From positions 124,001 to 188,000 of the forward strand of contig JAECUM010000808.1 of assembly GCA_016617855.1 (NCBI GenBank): a DNA stretch of 64,000 bases, in the 5' to 3' direction. Below, piece after piece: positions 42,910 to 53,825 of the stretch. Position numbers and translations under genes: made by a program. Origin of the DNA: Megalonaias nervosa (lineage: Eukaryota; Mollusca; Bivalvia; Unionida; Unionidae). A model generated the notes under the pieces. It had not been told where the DNA came from. It searched no databases and saw only the letters and a program-made list of their open reading frames with translations. The number at the start of each line of letters is the position of its first letter. Positions within the stretch are counted from its first letter, which is position 1.

Positions 42910-45375
42910 AAAATCCCAATATCTCCTATCCACACCAGCGATCGCGAATGCATAAAACACACCCATATCTACTATCCACACCAACGAATGCGAATGCATA
43001 AAACACACCATACTTGCTATTCACACCAACGAATGCGAATGCATAAAACAGACACATAGACTATCCACACCAACGAATGAGTATAATATTTATTTTTATT
43101 TCTATTCTGATTCAAGATTATAATATTTATTTTTTTATTTTTTTTTCTGATTCAGAAATATTTTTATTTTTATTCTGATTCTGATTCAAAAATATTTTAT
43201 TTTTATTTTTATTCTGATTCAGAAATATTTTTGTTTTAATTTTTATTCTGATTCTGATTCAAGATTATAATATTTATATTTTTTATTTCTGATTCACGCA
43301 TAAAACGGACACATAGACTATTCACACCAACGAATGCGAATGCATAAAACATACCCATATCTACTATCCACACCAACGAACGAGAATGCATAAAACACAC
43401 ATAGACTATTCACACCAACGAATGCGAATGCATAAAACAGACCCATACCTACTATCCACACAGACGGGAAGAGAAGAAAAGCACAGACCATATCTACTAT
43501 CCACACCAACGTATGCGAATGCATAAAACACACTATACTATCCACACCAACGGACAAGAATGCATAAAACAGACCCATATCTACTATCCACACAGACGGG
43601 AAGAGCAGAAAAGCACAGACCATATCTACTATCCACACCAACGCACGCGAGAGCATACAAAACACACACCATATCTACTATCCACACCAACGTATGCGAA
43701 TGCATAAAACACACTATACTATCCACACCAACGGACAAGAATGCATAAAACAGACCCATACCTACTATCCACACACATGGGAAGAGAAGAAAAGCACAGA
43801 CCATATCTACTATCCACACCAACGTACGCGAACGCATACAAAACACACACCATATCTACTATCCACACCAACGTATGCGAATTCATAAAACACAATATAC
43901 TATCCACACCAACGGACGAGAATGCATAAAACAGACCCATACCTACTTTCCACACAGACGAGAAGAGAAGAAAAGCACAGACCATATCTACTATCCACAA
44001 CAACGTACGAGAACGCATAAAACAGACCCATAGACTATCCACACCAACGAATGAGAACGCATAAAACAGACACATAGACTATCCACACCAACGAATGCGA
44101 ATGCATAAAACATACCCATATCTACTATCCACACCAACGAATGCGAATGCATAAAACATGCACATAGACTATCCACACCAACGAATGAGACAGAAATATA
44201 TTTTATTTCTGATTTTTGTTTTTATTCTGATTCAGAAATATTTTTATTTTTATTCTGATTCTGATTCAGAAATATTTTTTTATTTTTATTCTGATTTATG
44301 ATTATAATATTTATTTTTTATTTTTATTCAGATTCAAGATTATAATATTTATTTTTTTATTTTTGATTCAGATTCAGAAATATTTTTGTTTTAATTTTTA
44401 TTCTGATTCTGATTCAAGATTATAATTTTTTTCTGATTCTGATTCAGAAATAGTTTTATTTTTATTTTTATTGTTATTCTGAATCAAAATTATAATTATT
44501 TTTTATTTCTGATTTTGATTCAAGATTAGAATCATTTTTCATTTCTGATTCTGATTCAGAAATATATTTTATTTCTGATTCTGATTTTTGTTTTTATTCT
44601 GATTCAGAAATATTTTTATTTTTATTCTGATTCAGAACTATCTTTATTTTTATTTTTATTCTGATTCAAGATTATAATATTTATATTTTTTTTCTGATTC
44701 TGATTCAGACATACTTTTATTTTTATTTTTATTGTTATTCTGATTCAAGATTATAATTATTTTTTATTTCTGATTTTGATTCAAGATTAGAATTAATTTG
44801 TATTTCTGACTTTGATTCAGAAATATTTTTATTTCTATTCTGATTCAAGATTAAAATATTTTTTATTTTTGTTCTGATTCAAGATTATAATATTTATTTT
44901 TTATTTCTGATTCTGATTCAGAAATATTTTTATTTTATTCTTCAGAAATATTTTTATTTTTATTATGATTCTGATTCAAGAGTATAATATTTATTTTTTA
45001 TTTCTGATTCCGATTCAAGATTATAATATTTATTATTTATTTCTGATTCTGATTCAGAAATATTTTTATTCTGATTCTAATTCAGAAATATTTTCATTTT
45101 TATTTTTATACTGATTCAATGTTATATTTATTTTTTTATTTCTGATTTGATTCAGAAATATTGTTATTTTTATTTTATTGTTATACTGAATCAATCTTAT
45201 AATTAAAGAAAAACATACTCATATCTACTATTCACACCAACGGACGGGAACGCATATAACAGACATTCTACTATCCTCACAAACGAAGGAAGAGAAGCAA
45301 AACACACCCATATCTACTATACACACAAACGAAGGAAGAGAAGAAAAACACACACACTATGCTATCCACATAGTG
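42910..45375. repeat. Composite minisatellite: CTATCCACACCAACG units alternating with TTCTGATTCAGAAATA units
   Basis: Unit 1, 'cccatatctactatccacaccaacgaatgcgaatgcataaaacaga' (about 43-46 bases), fills 42930-43080, 43300-44190 and 45215-45370. Unit 2, 'ttctgattctgattcagaaatatttttatttttat', fills 43085-43295 and 44190-45200. At about 43440-43800 a higher-order repeat of about 180 bases includes 'cacagacgggaagagaagaaaagcacagac'. Open frames on both strands here are repeat translations, not genes. Confidence 0.9.
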
Positions 45376-45403
45376 TAGGGACAAGGTCTTTTTTGTTAAG
45401 ATG

Positions 45404-45404
<1 letters not shown>

Positions 45405-45500
<96 letters not shown>
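45405..45500. repeat. (CA)n microsatellite
   Basis: About 48 uninterrupted CA units. Bases 45501-45785 hold no recognisable gene, and no TIR could be matched there. Confidence 0.95.
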
Positions 45501-45501
<1 letters not shown>

Positions 45502-45785
45502 GTAGTAAACTAATAGGCGGATCCTCAACCAAACCGAGAATTCTCCTATAAAACTTTCTATTTTGTAATTTTATTAAGGAGTCATTTTTAGCTCAAAATA
45601 AGACTAAAAGTATTTTATTGGAGTGGCCCTACAAAATATCAAAAATAACCAGTACCATCATAAGCGGTTACCATTCCATTAAGGCCCCTTCATTGCCTGT
45701 GGTTCCTTTAAGAGGTCCTTTGCATGATGATGTCTTTTTTGTGACCGTTATTGACAATATGGTTGATATTTTATTTGATAATGAT

Positions 45786-46106
45786 CTACTGTTGTAACCA
45801 TATTTTATGATAATCTTTTTCATACCTGCTGACTCTCATTGGTAGAATATCTGTTAACATACTGTCAACAATATGAAACTCGCGTATTAAATTGTCCATA
45901 TCATATTTTACACCTCGCAAGTAAGATCGTATCTGATCAAGTAATTTTTTGTAAGTTATACTAGCTGTTTTGCAGGCAATTTTTTTAGTCACAAGTCGAG
46001 GTTCAATTTTTTTACACGCTGTTGGAAGAGAAACACCAACGCCTGATATTATTAACAAAAACGGATTTAATGATGCTCCACTTGAAATTATACCAGAGCT
46101 AGTCAT
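45786..46106 (-). CDS. Small membrane protein
   Basis: 106 residues, intact. A hydrophobic N-terminal segment (NPFLLIISGVGVSLPTA, about 14-30) is followed by a basic region with cysteines (ACKKIEPRLVTKKIACKT) and a helical tail, LLDQIRSYLRGVKYDMDNLIREFHIVDSMLTDILP. One membrane helix is predicted. In element B the protein at 36180 has two membrane helices and a comparable tail, suggesting equivalent roles. Last gene of the minus-strand arm. Confidence 0.6.
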   Translation of the reverse strand: MTSSGIISSGASLNPFLLIISGVGVSLPTACKKIEPRLVTKKIACKTASITYKKLLDQIRSYLRGVKYDMDNLIREFHIVDSMLTDILPMRVSRYEKDYHKIWLQQ

Positions 46107-46288
46107 TAGCAGTGGTAAACACGATATTATCCGAAGTATTTTGCTATAGTATTTATAACATTCTTTTACACACCAAAGGTTTTTATGATAAAATTTGTAA
46201 TATTATACTAGTGCGTCAACATCTTGTTTTGGAATTTCTTCTGATATGTGATTGAAATCGACGATTTGTTTTTTCATTATACAATATT

Positions 46289-47146
46289 TTATACAAAGAC
46301 AAAAGTTCTAGTGCCAGCAATCGAATCGAGAAACTCGCGGAATTTATTATTTTTAGGATCAGCTATAAACTCTCTATATTTATCATAAACATCTGACGAA
46401 ATATCCTTATATCGTTCATCCGTTAGTACATATTGTTTCTTTAACCAAGCGTACGAATCAAAACTATTTCCTACTTCACTCTCATACAAATCTGTTTTAT
46501 TCACAAAATTACTGTAATCGATTTCTGTTTCATCAATATACTCTAAAACTAAGCTCAACTGATCTAACGTGAAATTTTTGAGAACAAGATGTTGTCTGAT
46601 AATTGCATATGCGACTACGAAATTTGCTAACATTAATTTCTTAAGCTTATCTAGTTCAATTGTAAGAAGACCAACAGCAGAAGCTACTTTTAACATCACT
46701 TTCTCATATGGTTTTGTGAGTATTGTTTTAACTTCGTTGTAATAATTTCGTAGTGACAATTGTGTAGAGTATTGTAATGATGGGAGTGGAACATCATCTT
46801 CTTCACTTATATCATAATAAGAATCAGACTTTACTTCCAACTTTGTTTGATCGACTTCCTCAAAAAACTTTTCTCGCTCATCATCACTAAGATTACTAAT
46901 TTCATCGTCTATACTTTTGATTATCTTTAGAGACTTGTTAACAATGATCGGATCAAATTCTGGGTCTTTTTTACGTATGATTGGCAAAATTGCGTTTGCG
47001 TATACCTTAATAATTAAATCTGCGTCTGACGTCATAGTGACGATTTTAACCAAGGTTTCTTTGTCATGGTAGTACATACCGAGATGTTTAAAAATGTATC
47101 GTTTTGAAAAACTATTATATAAATCTCTGCTTCTTTTTATTTTCAT
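46289..47146 (-). CDS. Unknown intact 285-residue protein
   Basis: MKIKRSRDLYNSFSKRYIF... to ...AGTRTFVFV, uninterrupted, the longest intact unknown in the element. Largely helical, with an acidic central stretch (LSDDEREKFFEEVDQ, DISEEDDVPLPS) and a hydrophobic helix-rich part (MLKVASAVGLLTIELDKLKKLMLANFVVAYAII). No signal peptide and no motif of a known family. Intactness across 858 bases, in an element where most genes are broken, suggests recent activity or recent decay. No counterpart was seen in A or B. Confidence 0.7.
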   Translation of the reverse strand: MKIKRSRDLYNSFSKRYIFKHLGMYYHDKETLVKIVTMTSDADLIIKVYANAILPIIRKKDPEFDPIIVNKSLKIIKSIDDEISNLSDDEREKFFEEVDQTKLEVKSDSYYDISEEDDVPLPSLQYSTQLSLRNYYNEVKTILTKPYEKVMLKVASAVGLLTIELDKLKKLMLANFVVAYAIIRQHLVLKNFTLDQLSLVLEYIDETEIDYSNFVNKTDLYESEVGNSFDSYAWLKKQYVLTDERYKDISSDVYDKYREFIADPKNNKFREFLDSIAGTRTFVFV

Positions 47147-47261
47147 TTTTCTATTTTCTGCTAGTTTGTCAAGACGAGTATGATTTTCGTTTTTCGTCTT
47201 TCTTCCAGTGTTCTTCCACTATAAACTCGTGCTTTTATTAAGTCTGATTTTATTATCAAAT

Positions 47262-47591
47262 TTATGTTAGACCAATCAAGCTCGAGTAATATTTTTTAAA
47301 TATAATTTCAACTTGTTTTTGTTCTTCTAGACAATCATCAGGATGACAGTATCTGCTTATAATATTAAAGTTTTCTATTGCTTTTTTCAGTTGTGGTCCT
47401 CGCATATGCATAACGCGAATAAAATTAGTAACATGATCTGGTGATATTAGTTTGTCTAATAAACTAATGCCAGTATATTTCATATTTTGGATTGTTTTTG
47501 CTGCTTCATTAACAGCTCCAACATCTTTATCAGGGTTAAAAATATTATCATAAAATTCTCTTGCAATGGTTATAATTGGTGGTTCTGACAT
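47262..47591 (-). CDS. Unknown intact 109-residue protein
   Basis: MSEPPIITIAREFYDNIFNPDKDV... to ...KYYSSLIGLT. Helical and soluble, with a CHPDDCLEE pair of cysteines. Located 17 bases downstream of the fibre stop, so probably co-transcribed with it. Fibre chaperones or adaptors often neighbour phage fibre genes, but nothing in the sequence shows that here. No family recognised. Confidence 0.6.
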   Translation of the reverse strand: MSEPPIITIAREFYDNIFNPDKDVGAVNEAAKTIQNMKYTGISLLDKLISPDHVTNFIRVMHMRGPQLKKAIENFNIISRYCHPDDCLEEQKQVEIIFKKYYSSLIGLT

Positions 47592-47608
47592 TATTTTATA
47601 GCATTAGA

Positions 47609-48885
47609 TTAAATTTGTTCGTCGAGTGTATATATTTGAAATGCTGTCAGCCCTGGAAACGGATGCTCAGCAGCAAAAACATTAACTCGAAAATAGAAGT
47701 ACTTGTTAACAGTGTTTTCTGTCGGGATTGTAAAATATTGTGTTGTTGAAATGTAAGTGTCTGTTGTGCTATACAATGTTGTCCAGTTGATATCGTCATT
47801 TGATCCTTCCAATCGCCAATTATAAATTCGACCAACACTAGAGTTTAATCGGCCTCGCAAATGAAATTGCCAAATAGCAACTGTATAGGGACATTTAATT
47901 TTGATCCAAAAATTTTCAACTTCTCCGTTGGTCGTCCACTCATGTCAATCAGAGAAAGTGTAATAAGGATAATTTTCAGGATAATATGCTGATGCACTTA
48001 CTTCAAACCCAACTCGATTGTCAGTTGCTTTATAAAGTATTGGAATATATCCAACATTGTTTTTAGTTCGTTTTATACCACTAGACAGACTATCAACATA
48101 TGCTTTATTTGTCAGATCATTAGGGCTAACTGGAACATACGTTGTAGTTATTTTTTTGTCTCTCATGTTTATATTACCTGACATTGGTCCACCAGATTTT
48201 TTTAAGTATGGAGCAAGTTCTTCTTTCAACTGACTATAACTGATAGCATCAGCATCATTAGCTGGTGGCGAGGTTGTCGGTAGTCCAGTTATTTTTGAAT
48301 TTGACATAAACAGGTTACCTGTCGTTGTATCGCCGGCTTTGTTAAGTTTATTTTCATCAACGGATTTTAGTTGTGCATAACTTACCGCTTGTGTTTGATT
48401 TAAGTTTTCTAGCGGATATGTAGTCTCTAAATTTATAATTTTTTTCTCTGACATATTGATATTATCTATAACCGTTCCACCGATTTTATCAAGTTTGTTA
48501 TCATCCACATACCTCAACTGTGCATAACTTACCGCTTGTGTATAATTTAAGTTTGCTGGTGGATACCTGGTCTCCAAATTTATTATTTTTTTTCTTCTGA
48601 CATATCTAAGTTGCCGCTTAAAGTTTCTCCTGTCAACGACAACTTGTTGTCATCAACAGACTTAAGTTGTGCATAACTAACAGCTTGTGTAAGGTCTACT
48701 CTTACTGGCGGATACGCTGTTTCTAAACCTAGTACTCTTTGATTTGACATAAACAGGTTTCCTGTCATTGTGTCACCGGATTTTTTCAGGTAACCCGATA
48801 AATCAATCTTGCCGTTTGTTATTGTTGTTGTACTTTCAGCCATTGAATTTCCTGTTAATGTTCCAAGCTTTGTATAGTAGCTCAT
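47609..48885 (-). pseudogene. Phage-like fibre with five shaft repeats and discoidin-like tip
   Basis: About 425 codons from MSYYTKLGTLTGNSMAES. Five shaft repeats of about 40 residues: SGDTMTGNLFMSNQRVLGLE, TGETLSGNLDMSEEKK, IGGTVIDNINMSEKKIINLE, AGDTTTGNLFMSNSKITGLP, SGGPMSGNINMRDKKI, each followed by a (P)...AVSYAQL-type segment, the tail-fibre beta-helix pattern. C-terminal tip: FWIKIKCPYTVAIWQFHLRGR, NWRLEGSNDDINWTTLYS and FPGLTAFQIYTLDEQI, the galactose-binding-like/discoidin pattern. Two breaks: a frameshift at a T8 run (48586-48593) and an in-frame TGA at 47945. Role: receptor attachment, inferred. Confidence 0.85.
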
Positions 48886-48953
48886 TATTTATTGTCCTAC
48901 ATAAAATTTCAACATTAGTCAGTTTAATGTAACATAAAATTATATAACAAACA

Positions 48954-49611
48954 ATGGCAAAATCGTTGATATTAAACTTTGATACAGAGCGGTTGGTGAA
49001 ACATAAACATAACAATGAACTTCCAGATTGTCATTATCTTATTGTTGGGCGAATGGGATCGGGAAAAACAAATTTGCTTATGAACTTGCTTCTTGGTGAT
49101 AATTTTAACTACGATCGAGTTTATATTTACACAATTAATCCACAACAAGATAAGTACGAGCTACTAAGCAAATACAATGACAAACTTCGTGATGATCTTG
49201 ATGCTGGTGAAGTTTTTTTTAATAATCAAACAACCAGAAGATCTTATTCCAGTTAATCAACTTGATTCAGATGAACATAAGATAGTCGTTTTTGAATGTA
49301 GAAATGAACAAAATAAGATCGTATTTTTCACTGTCGCGAAATAAGAAATGTATGTTTATTTAGCTCAAGGTTTTTATAATGTTGACAGATTTATTCGGCA
49401 AAATACTGGTTGTTTTATATTATTTCCGGGACTGGACAATGTTGACGTTAGAAATATCGCGAACGAACAATACGGTGACGTGACAAAAGATAAATTTATT
49501 AAACTTTATCATAAAGCTACAAAAGATAAATATAACTTCTCCTTATTTGATAAACTTACACATGATCCAACTAAAATGTTTTGTTGTTGTATTGACATTT
49601 ATCTGCAGTAA
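48954..49611 (+). pseudogene. Packaging ATPase (FtsK/HerA type), broken
   Basis: Starts MAKSLILNFDTERLVKHKHN. Walker A is intact: LIVGRMGSGKTNLLMNLLL (about residue 30). YTINPQQDKYELLSKYNDKL is shared with A. A frameshift at a T8 run (49213-49220) leads to HKIVVFEC in place of Walker B, where the expected second acidic residue is not preserved. After an in-frame TAA (about 49341) the C-terminal part follows: MYVYLAQGFYNVDRFIRQN, LFPGLDNVDVRNIA and FIKLYHKATKDKYNF. Divergent from the fibre gene with 68 bases between. Powers genome packaging in relatives; inactive here as read. Confidence 0.85.
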
Positions 49612-49677
49612 GTTTTTGTTTTCGATAGAAAATTATTTATAATTTTTCCAATTTTATAAAATTTGCATATAATAATT

Positions 49678-50831
49678 ATGGATAAACGAGCAAAATATAG
49701 AAAACATATAGAAGATCTAAAAAAAACTTGCTCAATCTCAAGCAGAATTTAAGGAAAAAGTACAGCAAGCACGACGTGGACAAGTAACTGCTTCAGAAAC
49801 AACAGCTACGATCCTCAAACCAGTTACTGAAGCACTACTTGGAAAACAACCTGAAACTAAATCACTATCAGAAGAGGAACTTAAGCAACTACAGGAAAAA
49901 GGTTTGGTTGGAATTGTTAAAGAACAACAAGAAGCAGCTGCTGCAAAAATTGTTGCTAGATCTGACGAGGAAAAAAGAAAATTGGCTGAGGCTCTTGTAG
50001 CAAATATTGCTGATCCTGTTGCTAGACGAAATGAACAAAATCGACTGATTAATAATCCAATTTTATTTGAAAGAAGATTAGCAGAATTAACTTCACATGA
50101 AATTAGGACTATGTTGGGAAAATTATCAGAAAAATTGGAGGATGTTGAAAAAGAACAAAAAGATATTGGTGAGAGAACGATAAAGCTTTTAAGTATTGAC
50201 GAAAAAAGACGATTTTATCGGGAAAAAGCATATAATAATAAAATATCAGATGGTAAATATCAAGAATTTTTAAGAGAATAATATAGATGAAATTGATGAT
50301 ATAAAAACTTGGTCGAAAGAAAGATATGATGATCTTATTAATGATTTAAATACAATGATAAATAATGGCTTTAAATTTAATTATGATTTAGAACAAACTA
50401 ATGAAGAAAATCGTATGACTGAACTTTTTGATAAAATTAGAGTCGGTGTTATTGCTGGAGTATTTAAAAGAACAGCAGATGAGAACAGATAAACAGGGTT
50501 TGGTAGAGGTTGGAGTTTTCATAGGAAGTTTAAAATAAATGATGAAAATCGCATAAAAGATGCTAAAAAACTAAAAAAGTATATTAGAACTGAAACACCA
50601 CTAGTTATATCGCCAGGGGAAATTGAAAAAGAAAAAACAGGAACCGGTGTAAAAATATTTACATCAAGTGCTGAAATGATAGGCAGATTAATGCTGTTGA
50701 TATCATCAAAAGAAGCTGGTAATATTAGTGTTGAAATTAATAATGAAATTATTGACATACTTGATCATCTAAGATCAGAAAATTTATTAACATCTGACGA
50801 GTACGAAACTTTACACCGTGATTTGATATAA
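49678..50831 (+). pseudogene. Coiled-coil virion-type protein
   Basis: Starts MDKRAKYRKHIEDLKK, frameshift at an A8 run (49719-49726), then Glu/Lys/Gln-rich helices (TATILKPVTEALLGKQPE, SEEELKQLQEKGLVGIVKEQQ, ARRNEQNRLINNPILFERRLAEL) to 50281. After another break the C-terminal part carries GTGVKIFTSSAEMIGRLMLLIS and LLTSDEYETLHRDL to TAA 50829-50831. About 380 codons. The C-terminal part matches the gene at 40423-41647 of B. Directly downstream of the ATPase. Confidence 0.65.
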
Positions 50832-50871
50832 ATCAAGGCGATTTAATTTTGTAAAAATACAATAAATAGCA

Positions 50872-51212
50872 ATGTCAACAACATTATTACTAGACTCTAG
50901 TACAGCTGTGAAAGATAGCGCAAATTTTTCAGTAAATTATATTCTGACGTAAACACAATATTGATAAATTGCTCTATTGCTTCTGGATCCTACTCAGCCC
51001 AGGGCAGTAAAGGGCAAACAATATATTGTTTCTCGCCAGATGTTCCACCAAGTTCTCTCATGCAAATTAGTCCACGGCAAGTTATTTATTATCCGCTAAA
51101 TGTTGAAAATTAAATAACAACAATAAATATGCAGTTGACAGATCAATCTGGACGACAGTTAGATCTGAATAACGAGGTTGTTACTTACTATTTACACTTA
51201 CGCACACAATAG
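50872..51212 (+). pseudogene. Minor capsid protein, internally deleted
   Basis: About 114 codons. Starts MSTTLLLDSSTAVKDSANF; after a frameshift near 50940: VNTILINCSIASGSYSAQGSKG, IYCFSPDVPPSSLMQISP and the terminal MQLTDQSGRQLDLNNEVV then YLHLRTQ. The end matches 34756-35007 in B. Full-length relatives are several hundred residues, so the middle has probably been deleted between the first 25 residues and VNTILINC. Position between the coiled-coil gene and the small MCP-preceding gene. Confidence 0.6.
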
Positions 51213-51301
51213 TAAACATATTTTATAAGAAAAGCTAAAAAGATTTTAGCAAATTATAATGTGAAAGATTTGGCAATAAAAATTATGCAACCTCAGATAG
51301 A

Positions 51302-51662
51302 ATGAAACAGAGAAAAAAAATTTATAGAAGAAAAATTATTGGAGGATTTTTTGGAAATATAATTACTAAAGTTATTGAAAATGTTCCGGGAATCGCGCGT
51401 AAAGTTGCACCGATTGCACTTGACGCAGGTAAAGCTTTGCAACTGGAGCTGCATCTGCTGCTGGAACTGCGGTGGGACAAAAATAGCTGAAAAAATAAAA
51501 GTCGCACCGTCTACATCTGAGATAAAACAAGTTATATCAGAAATCGCTCCAACAAAAGAAACGCAACGTGCTATGATAACAACAACAAAAAAACTTTTAT
51601 CACCGAAAGGCGAGCAGGTTATACAAAAATTAATATCTAAAGTAACAACACCAATTACATAG
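51302..51662 (+). pseudogene. Small virion-type protein upstream of MCP
   Basis: Starts MKQRKKIYRRKIIGGFFGNIITKVIENVPGIARKVAPIALDAGKAL, then shifts frame near 51440 into Ala/Gly-rich residues and KIKVAPSTSEIKQVISEI, ending TTPIT at 51662. A basic N-terminus plus amphipathic helices; same place and pattern as 39994-40395 in B. Function unknown; a capsid-internal or membrane-active role is possible. Confidence 0.6.
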
Positions 51663-51732
51663 TAACCGTTAGAGAAAATTGTTATCATTAGAAAATCATG
51701 AATAACATTTTATATAATCTAATAAATAAAAA

Positions 51733-53268
51733 ATGTCTGTTAAAAATTATCTCGATTTAGCAGAAACCTATGAAACGGATGACACTGTAACAGAATTTGA
51801 GTATGTTGAGTATCTCGATGAAAATTCTAATGAACCAAATAAAGCTGGTATTAGAACATTTAATACTCGAGACGAAGATGTATTTCTACTGCCACATAAG
51901 GCAATGTTAGAAGTTCGCGGTCAGATTATGACAGTAGCTAATCCACCTGTTGCAATTGCAGCTGGAACTGAAGTAGCTCTTATAAATAATGGCTGGTGCT
52001 TATTCAAAAGTGCCCGATATCAACTGGCCAATCAAACTGTTGAGGATATTTCAAGTCACTTACAAGTTGCAAGTACAATCTTAAATATTATTTCGTTTTC
52101 TGATGATTACTTCAGATCGACTGCAACGAACATGATGTGGTTTAAAGATACTGGAGCTGGAACTGTAGCTGGAGAATTTATTTTAAGAGCAGCATTAGTA
52201 CACGGAGCTGATGCCGCTGCAGATGTTGTAATTGTAAGAAATTTTCTCATTGCTAATGCTGTCAATTTTGGTATAGACGCACCAGCTGCAGTCGCTAATG
52301 CAAACGCTACAAGAGTCTCACTTATTGCTGCTTGTAATGATCTTGGTATAACGCCGCCAGGTGCAGCTGCAGACGGCGTTGCAATGTTAAATTTAAATAA
52401 CGAGGCAATTAGCGTAAGAAATATACGTTACAATGAAGGTTGTGCTAAGAGAAAGGCACTTGCAGCAGTATCACGTCAAATTTCAATGATGCTGCCGTTA
52501 AGTACAATATTTGGACTTTGTCGCGATTACGATAAAGTATTTCGTGGAGTTAAACATACACTTATTTTGGATCGAGCAGAACAAAACGACTGCCTATTTA
52601 GGTCAGGCGGAGCTGATGTACAATTTATCATAAATAAACTTGCGCTGTGGATGCCACGAATAACACCATCAATCACTAAAATGTCAGAATTAAATAATAT
52701 GCTTGAAAACCGCACAAACAAAATTTATTTTCAGCAACATAAAATATATCAAACAGCAGTTCCGAATACTACAGACTACACATGGCTAGTCACAACAACA
52801 TCAAGTGAACAACTGCCGAGGCAATTATTAGTTGTGTTTCAACAGCAAGCGCGACGTGGTAACCAACAACAAAATAATGCGATATTTGACCACGCCGATG
52901 TTAGACGAATATACGCTAGAATAAATTCAAAGTAATATCCGGAACGAGCGATAGAATGTAATTTCGCAGATGACGCTAATAAAAATATTACTCGACCTTA
53001 CATGTATCTGCTCGACGCAGTGCAAAAATATCAAGATGTTGAAGATGGATCGCAGATATCAGTAGAGGAATTTCGTACACTTTATCCAATATTTTATTTT
53101 GATGTTAGTAAACACACCGAACGGGCTGTTGATTCGACAGCTGATATTGAAATTACTTGGACACTCGGAGCAGTTCCAGCAGCGCAGTTGTACGTGTACG
53201 CGCTAGTGATCAGCGACAGATTTTTTACGATAGATTCTGTTGGAGGCAAAATGACAGTCCAAGTTTAA
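51733..53268 (+). pseudogene. Major capsid protein (double jelly-roll)
   Basis: The first 400 codons are intact from MSVKNYLDLAETYETDD: RGQIMTVANPPVAIAAG, VALINNGWCLFKSARYQLAN, a long Ala-rich insert (VHGADAAADVVIVRNFL ... TPPGAAADGVAML, about residues 155-220) not present in B, then LPLSTIFGLCRDYDKVFRGVKHTLILDRAE and INKLALWMPRITPSI. A break at 52935 (TAA) precedes the last part, with LYPIFYFDVSKHTERAVDS and YVYALVISDRFFTIDSVGGKM to 53268. About 510 codons. Forms the capsid; the DJR fold is inferred from the family. Confidence 0.9.
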
Positions 53269-53287
53269 TCTGCAATTTGTATATAAG

Positions 53288-53825
53288 ATGACAAAATATA
53301 TTGTAAAAGAAATATATCTGACTGATGGTCAAGTTAAAAAATTAGCAGCTGCTGTTGCAAAGCAAAGACAGGTATCATTAAAAATCAACCCTGACATTTC
53401 CAAAGGTATTTTAACAAAATTGATGTTGACCAAAAAACAGGCAAATAGGTACGATCGTAAAAAACCTTTTGTTTTAAATTTAAGTGCCGCACAAATAACG
53501 GCGATGTCAAAACAAGGTGGTTTCTTCGGTCCGGCGCTATCTGTACTAGCTAGCTCAATAATACCAAAAATTTTACCTATACTAGGAACGCTTGGACTAG
53601 CAGCAGTGTCTGGAGCAATATCTGGCGCAACGAAAAAAGCAATTGAAGGTCGTGGAAGAAAAACAACAACGAAAAAAAAAGACACCGCGACGTCGAAGAA
53701 CAACCAAAGGAGGATTTCTTCCAATAGCTCCACTTATAATGGGACTAGCGGGAAGTATACTACCAAATCTGCTAGGAATAGGAGGACGTGGACTAACATT
53801 GCCGGGAACACGGCCACCCCGCTAA
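53288..53825 (+). pseudogene. pVI/pX-like basic virion protein
   Basis: Starts MTKYIVKEIYLTDGQVKKLAAAVAKQ. Repeats of 'L...Q....' segments, then VLNLSAAQITAMSKQGGFFGPALSVLASSII and hydrophobic LPILGTLGLAAVSGAISGA, a KKK/RRRR tract with a frameshift at A9 (53672-53680), and the ending LAGSILPNLLGIGGRGLTLPGTRPPR. Same architecture as 38061-38540 in B, including the terminal PGTR. The stop overlaps the protease start region, as in B. Likely cofactor/cargo of the protease, by position. Confidence 0.7.

Noticed and set aside
43318..44176. Several overlapping open frames on both strands of 60-118 codons (VDSRYGLCF and HKTHTISTI type)
   Set aside because: They are translations of the minisatellite unit; composition and repetition follow the DNA repeat.
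42910..44190. Regular repeats with similar spacing that could look like a CRISPR array
   Set aside because: Units are degenerate and contiguous with no unique spacers, in eukaryotic DNA without cas genes; this is a minisatellite.
45277..45528. Cys-Val repeat protein
   Set aside because: Pure translation of the (CA)n microsatellite.
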